A DNA stretch of 64,000 nucleotides, taken from assembly GCA_900465685.1 (NCBI GenBank), contig UEGR01000014.1, positions 145,926 through 209,925 on the forward strand. The letters run 5' to 3'. A program made the position numbers and the translations under genes. Shown here piece after piece: positions 17,769 through 27,058 of this stretch. Under the pieces are notes generated by a model. The model saw only the letters and a list, made by a program, of their open reading frames with translations, ran no database searches and had not been told where the DNA came from. The stretch comes from Hyphomicrobiales bacterium. Its GTDB lineage: Bacteria > Pseudomonadota > Alphaproteobacteria > Rhizobiales > Rhizobiaceae. The first letter of the stretch is position 1, and the number at the start of each line of letters is the position of its first letter.

Positions 17769-20700
17769 ATGAACTTCTCACGCTTCTTCGTAGACCGCCC
17801 GGTCTTCGCTGGCGTTCTTTCGGTTCTGATCTTCGTGGCCGGTCTGATTGGCATGACAGGTCTGCCGATTTCGGAATATCCGGAAGTCGTGCCACCACAG
17901 ATCGTGGTGCGCGCACAATATCCGGGTGCCAACCCTGCCGTGATTTCCGAGACTGTCGCCACACCGCTTGAAGAACAGATCAACGGTGTTGAAGGCATGC
18001 TCTATATGCAGAGCCAGGCGACAGCCGACGGCGTCATGACATTGACTGTCACTTTCGCGCTCGGCACCGATCCTGATCAGGCGCAGCAGCTTGTGCAGAA
18101 CCGTATCTCGCAGGCCGAACCGCGCCTGCCGGAAGAGGTGCGCACGCTCGGTGTTACTACAGCCAAAAGCTCGCCCGACCTCACGCTGGTTGTTCACCTC
18201 ATCTCGCCCGATGGCCGATATGACGTGAACTATCTGCGCAACTATGCCGTTTTGAACGTCAAGGACCGCATCGCGCGTATTGCTGGTGTCGGTCAGGTGC
18301 AGATATTCGGCGGCGGCGATTATTCCATGCGCGTCTGGATCGACCCGCAAAAGGCAGCCGAGCGTGGACTTTCCGCGAGCGATATCGCAAACGCAATCCG
18401 GCAGCAGAATGTTCAGGCCGCTGCTGGCGTGATCGGTGCTTCACCGAATGTGGCCGGTCTTGATCTTCAACTGTCCGTCAATGCGCAAGGCCGTCTTCAG
18501 ACACCGGAAGACTTCGCCAATATCGTCGTGAAGTCGGGTAACGAAGGCGAAATCACCCGCCTTGGCGATGTTGCCCGCGTCGAGATGGGTGCTGCGGATT
18601 ACTCGTTGCGCTCTCTGCTCGACAACAAGCAGGCGGTTGGCATGGGCGTGTTTCAGGTGCCAGGTTCCAACGCTTTGCAGATTTCGGAAAATGTGCACGC
18701 GGCCATGGCCGATCTGAAGAAGACCATGCCGGAAGGCGTGGATTTCGATATTGTCTATGACACGACAGCATTTGTGAAAGCCTCTATCGAGTCGGTTATT
18801 CACACCCTGCTCGAAGCCATCGTTCTGGTGGTGATCGTGGTCATTCTGTTCTTGCAGACATGGCGCGCATCGATCATCCCGCTGGTCGCGGTCCCCGTTT
18901 CCATCGTGGGTACGTTCGCGGTCATGTATATGTTCGGCTTCTCCATCAATGCGCTCAGCCTGTTCGGTCTGGTGCTGGCCATCGGTATCGTCGTCGACGA
19001 CGCCATCGTGGTGGTGGAAAATGTCGAGCGTAATATCGAACAGGGACTGTCACCGGTTGAAGCGACCTATCGCGCCATGCAGGAAGTGTCTGGCCCGATC
19101 ATCGCGATTGCGCTGGTGCTGGTTGCGGTCTTTGTGCCGCTGGCATTTATTACCGGGCTTACAGGCCAGTTCTATCGCCAGTTCGCGCTGACCATTGCCA
19201 TCTCGACGGTGATCTCGGCCTTCAACTCGCTGACCCTGTCGCCTGCTCTCGCAGCCCTGTTGCTGCGTGGTCATGATGCGCCGAAGGATCGTCTGACCCG
19301 TGTCATGGACAAGGCGTTCGGCTGGTTCTTCCGTGGCTTCAACCGCTTCTTCGGTGCAAGCTCGAATGCCTATGGTCGCGGCGTGGGCGCAATTCTCTCG
19401 CGCAAGTCGCTGGTGATGGGCCTCTATGTCGTGCTGCTCGGCGTCACCTTCGTTCTGTTCCGTGCGGTGCCCGGTGGCTTCGTTCCGGCACAGGACAAGC
19501 AATATCTGATCGGCTTTGCGCAATTGCCGGATGCGGCCACACTTGACCGCTCGGAAGATGTCATCCGCCGCATGACGGATATTGCGCTCGACCAGCCGGG
19601 CGTTGCCAATGCCATCGCCTTCCCGGGCCTTTCGATCAATGGTTTCACCAACTCGTCGAATTCAGGCATTGTCTTCGTCACGCTGAAGCCATTCGAGGAA
19701 CGCAAGACGCCCGACCTGTCGGCTGGCGCTATCACCATGCAGCTGAACCAGAAGTTCGGCTCCATTCAAGATGCGTTCATTGCCATGTTCCCGCCACCGC
19801 CGGTGCAGGGTCTGGGTACAACGGGCGGCTTCAAGCTCCAGCTTGAAGATCGCAACGGGCTTGGCTTCCGTGCGCTTGACGATGCGACCAAGGCGTTTCT
19901 CGCCAAGGCCTATCAGACGCCCGAACTGGCCGGTCTTTATTCGAGCTACCAGATCAACGTGCCGCAGCTTTATGCCGATCTGGATCGTGTGAAGGCACGT
20001 CAGCTGGGTGTGGCGGTGACCGATGTGTTCGAGACTTTGCAGATCTATCTGGGTTCGCTCTATGTCAACGACTTCAATGCATTCGGACGCACCTACAGCG
20101 TGCGCATTCAGGCCGATGCGAATTACCGCAGCCATGCCGAAGACATCGGCAAGCTAAAGGTTCGTTCGCAATCGGGCGAGATGATCCCGCTGTCGGCGCT
20201 GATGAAGGTGGAGCAGACCGTGGGTGCGGAACGCGCCATCCGGTATAATGGCTTCCTGTCTGCCGATATCAACGGCAATCCGGCCCCCGACTTCTCGTCC
20301 GGTCAGGCGCAGGCAGCTGTCGAACGGATCGCGCAGGAAACCTTGCCTCCGGGCATCGCCTTCGAGTGGACCGATCTGACCTACCAGCAGATTCTGGCTG
20401 GCAATTCAGGCTTCCTCGTCTTCCCGCTGGCGTTGCTGCTCGTCTACCTTGTGCTGGCCGCGCAATATGAAAGCCTTGCTCTACCCCTGTCGATCATCAT
20501 GATTGTTCCGATGGGTATCATGGCTGCACTCACCGGCGTCTGGCTGACGGGGGGTGACAACAACGTCTTCACCCAGATTGGCTTGATAGTCCTTGTGGGA
20601 CTATCGGCGAAGAACGCGATCCTGATCGTGGAATTTGCCCGCGAGCTGGAGCTTTCCGGTCGAAGCGTGGTGCAGGCCGCTGTCGAAGCCAGCCGGTTGC

Positions 20701-20954
20701 GTCTGCGCCCGATCCTGATGACCTCCATGGCCTTCGTCATGGGCGTGGTGCCGCTGGTTACATCCACCGGTGCCGGTGCAGAAATGCGCTCCGCAATGGG
20801 CATCGCGGTCTTCGCGGGCATGATCGGCGTGACGGCCTTCGGCATCTTCATGACGCCGGTGTTCTATGTGCTGATCCGCAAGCTGAGCGGCGAGCGTCCG
20901 CTCAAGCATTCGGGCGCGAAGATCGAAGCACCGCATCTTGTGCCGGGTGAGTGA
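17769..20954 (+). CDS. RND multidrug efflux transporter (HAE1 family)
   Basis: The proton-driven inner-membrane pump partner of the adaptor, 1061 residues, the normal length. It begins NFSRFFVDRPVFAGVLS with the first transmembrane helix, has two large periplasmic loops (about 35-335 and 560-865) and two six-helix blocks. The proton-relay aspartate pair is present in VDDAIVVVENV near residue 405, and the partner lysine in GLSAKNAILIVEFA near residue 945. It resembles the AcrB/MexB/BepE group. A strong terminator follows at 20973. No outer-membrane channel gene is adjacent, so a shared TolC-like protein (BepC in Brucella) is expected. Confidence 0.95.
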   Translation: MNFSRFFVDRPVFAGVLSVLIFVAGLIGMTGLPISEYPEVVPPQIVVRAQYPGANPAVISETVATPLEEQINGVEGMLYMQSQATADGVMTLTVTFALGTDPDQAQQLVQNRISQAEPRLPEEVRTLGVTTAKSSPDLTLVVHLISPDGRYDVNYLRNYAVLNVKDRIARIAGVGQVQIFGGGDYSMRVWIDPQKAAERGLSASDIANAIRQQNVQAAAGVIGASPNVAGLDLQLSVNAQGRLQTPEDFANIVVKSGNEGEITRLGDVARVEMGAADYSLRSLLDNKQAVGMGVFQVPGSNALQISENVHAAMADLKKTMPEGVDFDIVYDTTAFVKASIESVIHTLLEAIVLVVIVVILFLQTWRASIIPLVAVPVSIVGTFAVMYMFGFSINALSLFGLVLAIGIVVDDAIVVVENVERNIEQGLSPVEATYRAMQEVSGPIIAIALVLVAVFVPLAFITGLTGQFYRQFALTIAISTVISAFNSLTLSPALAALLLRGHDAPKDRLTRVMDKAFGWFFRGFNRFFGASSNAYGRGVGAILSRKSLVMGLYVVLLGVTFVLFRAVPGGFVPAQDKQYLIGFAQLPDAATLDRSEDVIRRMTDIALDQPGVANAIAFPGLSINGFTNSSNSGIVFVTLKPFEERKTPDLSAGAITMQLNQKFGSIQDAFIAMFPPPPVQGLGTTGGFKLQLEDRNGLGFRALDDATKAFLAKAYQTPELAGLYSSYQINVPQLYADLDRVKARQLGVAVTDVFETLQIYLGSLYVNDFNAFGRTYSVRIQADANYRSHAEDIGKLKVRSQSGEMIPLSALMKVEQTVGAERAIRYNGFLSADINGNPAPDFSSGQAQAAVERIAQETLPPGIAFEWTDLTYQQILAGNSGFLVFPLALLLVYLVLAAQYESLALPLSIIMIVPMGIMAALTGVWLTGGDNNVFTQIGLIVLVGLSAKNAILIVEFARELELSGRSVVQAAVEASRLRLRPILMTSMAFVMGVVPLVTSTGAGAEMRSAMGIAVFAGMIGVTAFGIFMTPVFYVLIRKLSGERPLKHSGAKIEAPHLVPGE

Positions 20955-20972
20955 TCTATCTTCCAACAAGAC

Positions 20973-21000
20973 AAAAGGGCCGGAGCAATCCGGCCCTTTT
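20973..21000. terminator. Bidirectional terminator between the RND pump and asparaginase genes
   Basis: AAAAGGGCCGGA and TCCGGCCCTTTT form a perfect 12-bp stem with a GCAA tetraloop between convergent genes. Confidence 0.92.
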
Positions 21001-21008
21001 CATATGGG

Positions 21009-21956
21009 TTATTGGTTGTCGCTGAAGGCGCGGATGATTGCGTCTTTCGGACTGCCATTGGCGATCAGCGCCGCCAGCAGAATGCGCGCCTGACCGGGAC
21101 GAAGTGTGCGGGCGTGGATTGCACCTGCCGCAGCAAGATCGTGCCCACCGCCACCGCCGCCATAGCCCGGCGTCAACAGACCTTCCGGGACGCGGCTTGA
21201 TACGACAACCGGGATGCCCCGTTCGGTGCAAAGCTTGACGGCTTCGACAATTGCCGGAGTCGCATTGCCGGAGCCAAGCGCCGCCAGAACGATGCCGCGC
21301 GCGCCTGCTGCAACACTTGCCGCAACATGGATGGCATCGCAGCCGGGATAAATGGCAACCGTATCGACGCGGCTATCGCCAATTTTTGACGGAAGCTGCA
21401 CATCCGGCAGCACATCCAGCGCACGTGCCGAATGAAATGCATCGGCGTTATCGCTGCTGGCCTTATAGGCGCCCCATGCCGGGAGAACCCGCCCGCCAAA
21501 AGCGATCAATACGCCGCGTGCAGCGTTGTCGGGGTCAATGGCAAGCCCGACCGCATTAGCAAGATTGGCAGGGCCATCGGCATGCGGATGATCGGCTGTA
21601 AATTGCGCGCCGGTGAAGATGACCGGCTTTGCAAGCCGGTGCTGGAGCTGCACCAAAAGCGCGGTCTCTTCCATGGCGTCGGTGCCGTGCAGGATGACCA
21701 CGCCGTCGATGGAAGCATGGTCCAGCGCTTCGCCGACCGCATTGCTGATATGTTGCATGTCGGTCAGCGTGAGCAGCGATGAATCTTTCGCCATCAGGTC
21801 GATGGGGCGCAAATCGGCGTCGATATCCGGCACGAGCGCGAGCAGGTCTTCGCCGGATAATGTCGGCGTGCTCGCACCGTCTTCACCGCGTTTGCTGGCA
21901 ATGGTGCCCCCGGTGGCGATGACCGCCACCACGGGCCTGATCGGCGCTGTATTCAC
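21009..21956 (-). CDS. L-asparaginase
   Basis: Hydrolyses asparagine to aspartate and ammonia. The 315-residue protein carries both threonine active-site motifs, ATGGTIAS near residue 14 and LHGTDAMEE near 88, and the lysine of AWGAYKASSDN. There is no evident signal peptide, so a cytoplasmic enzyme is likely. It follows the amino-acid permease gene by only 7 bases on the same strand, so uptake and cleavage of asparagine are probably co-expressed. Confidence 0.93.
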   Translation of the reverse strand: MNTAPIRPVVAVIATGGTIASKRGEDGASTPTLSGEDLLALVPDIDADLRPIDLMAKDSSLLTLTDMQHISNAVGEALDHASIDGVVILHGTDAMEETALLVQLQHRLAKPVIFTGAQFTADHPHADGPANLANAVGLAIDPDNAARGVLIAFGGRVLPAWGAYKASSDNADAFHSARALDVLPDVQLPSKIGDSRVDTVAIYPGCDAIHVAASVAAGARGIVLAALGSGNATPAIVEAVKLCTERGIPVVVSSRVPEGLLTPGYGGGGGGHDLAAAGAIHARTLRPGQARILLAALIANGSPKDAIIRAFSDNQ

Positions 21957-21963
21957 GTTTTCC

Positions 21964-23433
21964 TCACTTGGTCAGAGTGCTTGCGTCTATAGCACGTTCT
22001 GCGGCAAGTCGATGGATACGGTCGCGCATCAGATACCATCCCATGATGAGCACGGGGATGATGATCAGCAAGGAGGCGATGGTCATGGTACCGACCGGAT
22101 AATCGAACGCCATCAGAACCAGAACACCGAGCAGAAAAGCCAGCGTGAGGATGCCCGTATAGGGTGCGCCGAACATCCGGAAATCAGGCCGTTCGATCTC
22201 ACCGCGCCGCGCCAGATACCAGAGCTTCAGCTGGCAGAGAACGATGACGCCCCATGCAGTGATAATGCCAAGCGCAGAGAGATTGAGCGCAATCTCGAAG
22301 GCCGCCGAAGGCACGAAGGCATTGAGGACAACGCCGATCACCGTGACGACGGCAGTGACTGCGATACCGACAAAGGGAACGCCGTTCTTGTTCATCTTGG
22401 CCAGAGCCGAAGGCGCTGAGCCGGAAATGGCCATCGAATGCAGAATACGGCCTGTGGAATAGAGACCCGCATTGAGCGACGAGAGAACTGCGGTCAGCAC
22501 CACAAGGTTCATGATGATATCCGCCCCCTCAACGCCGATCTTGCCGAAGAAGGTGACGAACGGGCTCTCTCCAGCGGAATAGGCCGTGTAGGGCAGAAGC
22601 AGCGAAAGCAGCAGCACCGAGCCGACATAGAAGACCAGCAGGCGGAAGACGACAGTGCGGATTGCGCCGGGCATGACCTTGCGCGGATCTTCAGTTTCGC
22701 CAGCCGTGGTGCCGATCAGTTCGATGGAGGCATAGGCGAAGACGACGCCCTGTATGATCACGAAGGCCGGTAATATGCCGTTCGGGAACAAGCCCCCGCT
22801 ATCAGTGATGATGCTGAAACCGGCGGCATGACCGTCAATCGGTGTGCCGGAGACGACGAAATAAATGCCGACCACCAGAAAGGTGACGAGCGACAGAACT
22901 TTGACGAGACTGAACCAGAATTCCAGTTCGCCGAAGACTTTCACCGACATCAGGTTCATCGCAAGAACGATGAGGAGCGCGGTGAGCGCAAACATCCACT
23001 GGTCTATCCCCTGCAGCCAGGGAACATAGTGCTTGAAGAAATTCATATAGAGCGCGACGGCGGTCACATCGGCCACCGAGGTCATCGCCCAGTTCAGCCA
23101 GTACATCCAGCCAGCCGCGAAGGCCAGCTTTTCGCCGTAGAACTCGCGGGCATAGGAGACGAACGATCCCGAGCTTGGCCGATGCATGATCAGCTCGCCC
23201 AGCGCGCGCAAAACCAGAAAGGCGAAGAAGCCGCAAAGTGCATAGACGAAAACGAGGGCAGGCCCCGCCTGCGCAAGTCGCCCGCCAGCGCCGAGGAAAA
23301 GCCCCGTTCCGATCGCTCCCCCAATCGCGATCATCTGGATTTGCCGAGGCTTCAGGGCCTTGTGGTAGCCGCTATCCTCTTCGATGAAGATTTCTCGTTC
23401 AGCCGGACCGGCTTTTACGGATTCAATCGACAT
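21964..23433 (-). CDS. Amino-acid permease, probably for L-asparagine (AnsP-like)
   Basis: A 489-residue APC-superfamily (AAT subfamily) permease with about 12 membrane segments. The signature [20 protein letters not shown] marks the start of helix 1, followed by [10 protein letters not shown]. The start is set at MSIESVKAG, which follows GGGAGGAG; the longer frame to 23478 lacks a ribosome site. The direct coupling to an asparaginase gene points to asparagine as substrate, though GABA- or aromatic-type specificity cannot be excluded by sequence alone. Confidence 0.88.
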   Translation of the reverse strand: MSIESVKAGPAEREIFIEEDSGYHKALKPRQIQMIAIGGAIGTGLFLGAGGRLAQAGPALVFVYALCGFFAFLVLRALGELIMHRPSSGSFVSYAREFYGEKLAFAAGWMYWLNWAMTSVADVTAVALYMNFFKHYVPWLQGIDQWMFALTALLIVLAMNLMSVKVFGELEFWFSLVKVLSLVTFLVVGIYFVVSGTPIDGHAAGFSIITDSGGLFPNGILPAFVIIQGVVFAYASIELIGTTAGETEDPRKVMPGAIRTVVFRLLVFYVGSVLLLSLLLPYTAYSAGESPFVTFFGKIGVEGADIIMNLVVLTAVLSSLNAGLYSTGRILHSMAISGSAPSALAKMNKNGVPFVGIAVTAVVTVIGVVLNAFVPSAAFEIALNLSALGIITAWGVIVLCQLKLWYLARRGEIERPDFRMFGAPYTGILTLAFLLGVLVLMAFDYPVGTMTIASLLIIIPVLIMGWYLMRDRIHRLAAERAIDASTLTK

Positions 23434-23820
23434 TGCTCCTCCCTGTGAGCGCGTTTCGACGGAGACCATTCGCGGCATGAAACGCCACCTAGGGCGTGCT
23501 GCGGGCCATTCAATGGGGAGGGTGATATTGCACCCAATTTGGTGGGTAATCTGTAAAGCTGTATGACAGATTATGGCGCTTTAACGCATATTGAAAATGA
23601 CCCGTCAAGTCACCGGCAAGCACTGGATCGTCCGCCGGAAGGAGCTGTGTTTTCTGGCAAACGGAATATCTTTTTGAAAAGAAGACGTTAGCTTTCAGCT
23701 TTCGCGCATAGCGATTTTGTCTGTCTCCCAAGATTGTCCCGGTGACAATTATCCACAGGCCGTCGCGCGACGGGTTTCGGCCCGTCAATTGCGCAAAACA
23801 GTCGGTTTGAAGGGGTGAGC
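23434..23820. other. Intergenic region upstream of the asparagine permease operon
   Basis: No gene seen. Contains two hairpins: GACGGG/CCCGTC (23769-23786), which may end the GntR transcript, and ATTGTC/GACAAT (23733-23749). The promoter of the permease-asparaginase operon should lie near 23500. Confidence 0.4.
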
Positions 23821-24528
23821 TTAAGAGCTGCTGCTGCCCGTGATGGCGTTGACGGCGGTTTTAACTTTGCTCAGATGCGCCTCCATGGCGGTCCGGGCGT
23901 CGGCTTCGGACCCGGCCTGGATAGCATCGACAATCCGGCGATGTTCGATATTGGATGCTTCACGGCGACCTGCCATGAGATTGATGAGTTCGGATTGCTG
24001 GACCAGAGCGTCGCGGGCATCGGCGACGATCTTGGCAAAGAGCGTATTACCGGAGGCAACAGCTATGGCGCTGTGAAACTCGGAATCGAGCAGTTCCCAT
24101 TTATGCGGGTCGGTCTGGCTGTCCATCTTGTCGCAAAGCCCAAGCAGTTGCGCGAGCTGTTCGTCGCTTCGACGAAGTGCCGCCCAGCCTGCCGCCGGAA
24201 CTTCGATAATGGGACGTGCTTCAATAAGATCGCGCGCGGAATAGCCGTCATAGCTGAGTTCCGCCGAGGGCGTTGCATTCAATATATAGGTGCCGCTGCC
24301 AGTCCGGGTCTGGGTGAGGCCGAGGGTTTGCAGCGAGCGCAGCGCCTCGCGCACAATGGGGCGGCTCACGCCGAACCGGTCGGCCAGCCGGGCCTCCGAG
24401 GGCAGGCGGGTGCCGACCTGAAGGCGACCGGATATGATCGCCGAGCGTATGTCGTCGAACACGACTTCGGCGGCGTTCTTCCGGTTGACCGGATGCGCTT
24501 CCGATAACCAGTCAGCCAATTCGCTCAT
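23821..24528 (-). CDS. GntR/FadR-family transcriptional regulator (FCD domain)
   Basis: A 235-residue regulator: N-terminal winged helix (SGRLQVGTRLPSEARLADRF, then GVSRPIVREALRSLQTLGL) and an all-helical FCD ligand domain from about residue 95 with metal-ligand-type His residues (EFHSAIAVASGN, EHRRIVDAI). The start at MSELADWLSEA follows GGAGG eight bases upstream; longer frames would read into the inverted repeat described at 24546. It lies between the permease-asparaginase operon and an MFS exporter; FCD regulators usually bind small organic acids. The target is not certain. Confidence 0.88.
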   Translation of the reverse strand: MSELADWLSEAHPVNRKNAAEVVFDDIRSAIISGRLQVGTRLPSEARLADRFGVSRPIVREALRSLQTLGLTQTRTGSGTYILNATPSAELSYDGYSARDLIEARPIIEVPAAGWAALRRSDEQLAQLLGLCDKMDSQTDPHKWELLDSEFHSAIAVASGNTLFAKIVADARDALVQQSELINLMAGRREASNIEHRRIVDAIQAGSEADARTAMEAHLSKVKTAVNAITGSSSS

Positions 24529-24545
24529 GCCCCAGCCTCCATTCA

Positions 24546-24585
24546 TTGCCATGCAGCTGTCAAGGTGCTGACAGCTGCATGGCAA
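24546..24585. repeat. Perfect 17-bp inverted repeat upstream of the GntR gene
   Basis: TTGCCATGCAGCTGTCA and TGACAGCTGCATGGCAA are exact complements separated by AGGTGC. It ends 17 bases before the GntR start codon, overlapping where a promoter or leader would be, and 30 bases after the MFS stop. It could be an autoregulatory operator or a hairpin that ends the MFS transcript, though no T-run follows. Confidence 0.7.
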
Positions 24586-24615
24586 ATCATCTGCTAGGCA
24601 ATTTGGGAGGCATTT

Positions 24616-25908
24616 TCAATCCCGACGGGCAAAACGCGCTGCGGCAAGCGATGCAACAAAGGCGATGGCCAGCATGGCGAAGGTAAACTCCGTCACTGCG
24701 TTCCAGCCGCCCGCGATCCAGAAAATGCCGCCTGCTGATCCCGCAATGCTGGAGCCGAGATAATAGGCCAGGAGGTAAAGCGAAGACGCGTGACCCTTGG
24801 TGTGGAGCGCCAGCCTTCCGACCAGAGCGCTGGCGACCGAGTGGCTGACGAAGAAGCCGACAGTGAGAAACACGATGCCGACGATGATCAGCGGCAATGG
24901 CGCAAAGAGTGTCAGTAACACGCCCGCTGCTTCAATGCCCAAGCCGATGGGAAGCACAATGAAATGGCCAAGCCTGTCGCCCATGCGACCCGCGATCCAC
25001 GATGCGGCGATGCCGAACAGATAGACCGAGAAAATGGCGCCGAGCGCCGTCTGGCTCAGGCTGTAGGGCGCGGCGACAAGCCGGAAGCCGATATAGTTAT
25101 AGACCGTCACAAACGAGCCCATGACCAGAAAGCCGATGGCGAACAGCAACGGCAGGGCCGGATTACGGATATGGCCGATCCATGCACTGAGGTGAAACCG
25201 CGCATTCAGACCGGGACGCGGGGTAAAATTCTGCGAGGCGGGCAGCAGCATCAGAAAGCCGATTGCGGCGGCAAGGCCCAGAAGCCCCATGCCTGCAAGG
25301 CCGACACGCCAGGAGAAGAATTCAGCCAGCGTCCCGGTGATGACGCGCCCCGCCATACCGCCGAAGGCGTTGCCCGCGATGTAGAGGCCCATGGATGCGC
25401 CAAGACCGCGCGGGTCGATTTCCTCGGCAAGATAGGTCATCGCGACCGCCGGAACACCGCCCAGCAGAAGGCCCTGCATTGCACGCAGCGCAAGCAGCAT
25501 GTGCCAGTCTGGCACAAGGGCGGCGGCGATGGTGCAAAGCGCTGAGCCGAGCAGGGAGGCAAACATCAGCGAGCGACGGCCGAAGCGTTCGGAGACGATT
25601 GCCGCAAAGAAAATCGCAAAGGCCAGAAAGCCGGTGGAAACCGAAAGAGAAAGGGAGCTTGCCGCAGGCGTGATATTAAAATCATGCGCGAAGAGCGGCA
25701 TCAAAGGCTGTACACAGTAAAGAAGCGAGAAGGTTGCAAAGCCCGACAGAAAGAGCGCGACACTGGCATTGCGGAATGCGGGCGTGCCTTTGACCAGATA
25801 GTGCTTTTCTTCCGGTAGAGCTCCGGGTGATGTTGGGGCGGTGACCAACTTGAGGGTGCTGTCTGGTGTTCTAACGCTATCGAGACTGCGTTCTTGGACG
25901 CGGGACAT
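24616..25908 (-). CDS. MFS exporter, YnfM-like
   Basis: A 430-residue major facilitator with 12 membrane segments after a polar 45-residue N-terminus. Motif A is visible as SERFGRRSLMFASLLG. The arrangement, with a divergent LysR gene, matches the E. coli ynfM-ynfL pair, whose transporter exports sugars such as arabinose; the substrate here is not known. The stop is followed by the 17-bp inverted repeat and the GntR gene on the same strand. Confidence 0.88.
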   Translation of the reverse strand: MSRVQERSLDSVRTPDSTLKLVTAPTSPGALPEEKHYLVKGTPAFRNASVALFLSGFATFSLLYCVQPLMPLFAHDFNITPAASSLSLSVSTGFLAFAIFFAAIVSERFGRRSLMFASLLGSALCTIAAALVPDWHMLLALRAMQGLLLGGVPAVAMTYLAEEIDPRGLGASMGLYIAGNAFGGMAGRVITGTLAEFFSWRVGLAGMGLLGLAAAIGFLMLLPASQNFTPRPGLNARFHLSAWIGHIRNPALPLLFAIGFLVMGSFVTVYNYIGFRLVAAPYSLSQTALGAIFSVYLFGIAASWIAGRMGDRLGHFIVLPIGLGIEAAGVLLTLFAPLPLIIVGIVFLTVGFFVSHSVASALVGRLALHTKGHASSLYLLAYYLGSSIAGSAGGIFWIAGGWNAVTEFTFAMLAIAFVASLAAARFARRD

Positions 25909-26009
25909 GACTTTGCCTTTTCAAAACCTCCCGAGACTTGATCTAGTCAATGGCGCATCATTTGTCTAATATATGGAACAGACGATTGTGATATGTTTTG
26001 GATATACCG

Positions 26010-26891
26010 ATGGAATTGCGCCACCTGAGATATTTTCTGGCTGTTGCCGATGAGGGGAATTTTACGCGCGCTGCGGCAAATCTCGGGATCGGTCAGCCGC
26101 CCTTGAGCCAGCAGATCCGCGATCTGGAGAATGAAATCGGCGTCGCTCTTTTCCATCGTGTTCCCCACGGCGCGGAGCTGACGGCGGCAGGCACAGCCTT
26201 TCGTGAGGAAGCGAAGGCGGCAGTTGCCGCTGCGGAGAAGGCCAAGCTTGCCGCGCAGAGTGCTGCGCGCGGCGAGACAGGGCGTCTGGCCTTGGGTTTC
26301 ACGGCGTCATCGGCCTTCAATCCGGTGGTGAGCGGAACGATCCGACGGTTTCGTGCCCGCTGGCCGGAGGTACGGCTGACGCTCACCGAAATGAACACCA
26401 GTCTCCTGATGGAAAAACTTGTGCGCGGGGAAGTGGATGCAGCTTTCATCCGTCCCGGCCTCGAAAATCCCAAGGATGTGCGCATGAAGCGCTTGGCCGA
26501 TGAGCCGATGCTGATCGCCTTACCGAGCCATCATCCGCTGGCGACGCATGAGACTTTGCCGGTTTCAGCGCTTGCCAACGAAGCCTTTGTTATGTTTCCG
26601 CGCATTGTCGGCCTTAGCCTCTATGACGATGTGGTTGCCGCCTGCCGTGATGCCGGTTTTGAAATGATCGTCGCGCAGGAAGCGCCGCAAATGCCATCGG
26701 TCGTCAATCTGGTGGCTGCTGACCTCGGCGTTTCGATTGTTCCGACCGCGATTGCACAGATCAGGCTTGCTGGTGTGGCCTATAGGCCGATTGAAGGGAA
26801 GCCGCTTTCAGCACGCCTGGCGCTTGCCTCCATGAAGAGCAATCACTCGCCGTTGATCGAGAATCTCATGAGCCTTTTGCCCAATCTCTAG
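26010..26891 (+). CDS. LysR-family transcriptional regulator, YnfL/BenM-like
   Basis: A 293-residue regulator starting MELRHLRYFLAVADEGNFTR, the standard N-terminus of the CatR/BenM branch, with helix-turn-helix residues about 18-37 and a C-terminal effector domain. ATG 26010 is preferred over an in-frame TTG at 25998. It is divergent from the MFS gene with about 100 bases between the starts, so it probably controls that exporter. Confidence 0.9.
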   Translation: MELRHLRYFLAVADEGNFTRAAANLGIGQPPLSQQIRDLENEIGVALFHRVPHGAELTAAGTAFREEAKAAVAAAEKAKLAAQSAARGETGRLALGFTASSAFNPVVSGTIRRFRARWPEVRLTLTEMNTSLLMEKLVRGEVDAAFIRPGLENPKDVRMKRLADEPMLIALPSHHPLATHETLPVSALANEAFVMFPRIVGLSLYDDVVAACRDAGFEMIVAQEAPQMPSVVNLVAADLGVSIVPTAIAQIRLAGVAYRPIEGKPLSARLALASMKSNHSPLIENLMSLLPNL

Positions 26892-27058
26892 CGGCCAGCC
26901 ATCGTAAAGTTGAGTTAAACGATCACAAATCGGTTGATCGGGCCGAATAATGAGAAAATAAACGCCATGCTATTCAAAAACTTGCTAACAGTCGTTAGGG
27001 ATGGGCGCGTGTTCAGACCCCTTTGAATGCTGCCCCAAAAGTGTAAGCCGAGATTTTG

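Noticed and set aside
23749-23757. TTATCCACA, a perfect DnaA-box sequence
   Set aside because: A single 9-mer is expected by chance; no cluster of boxes or AT-rich unwinding region nearby.
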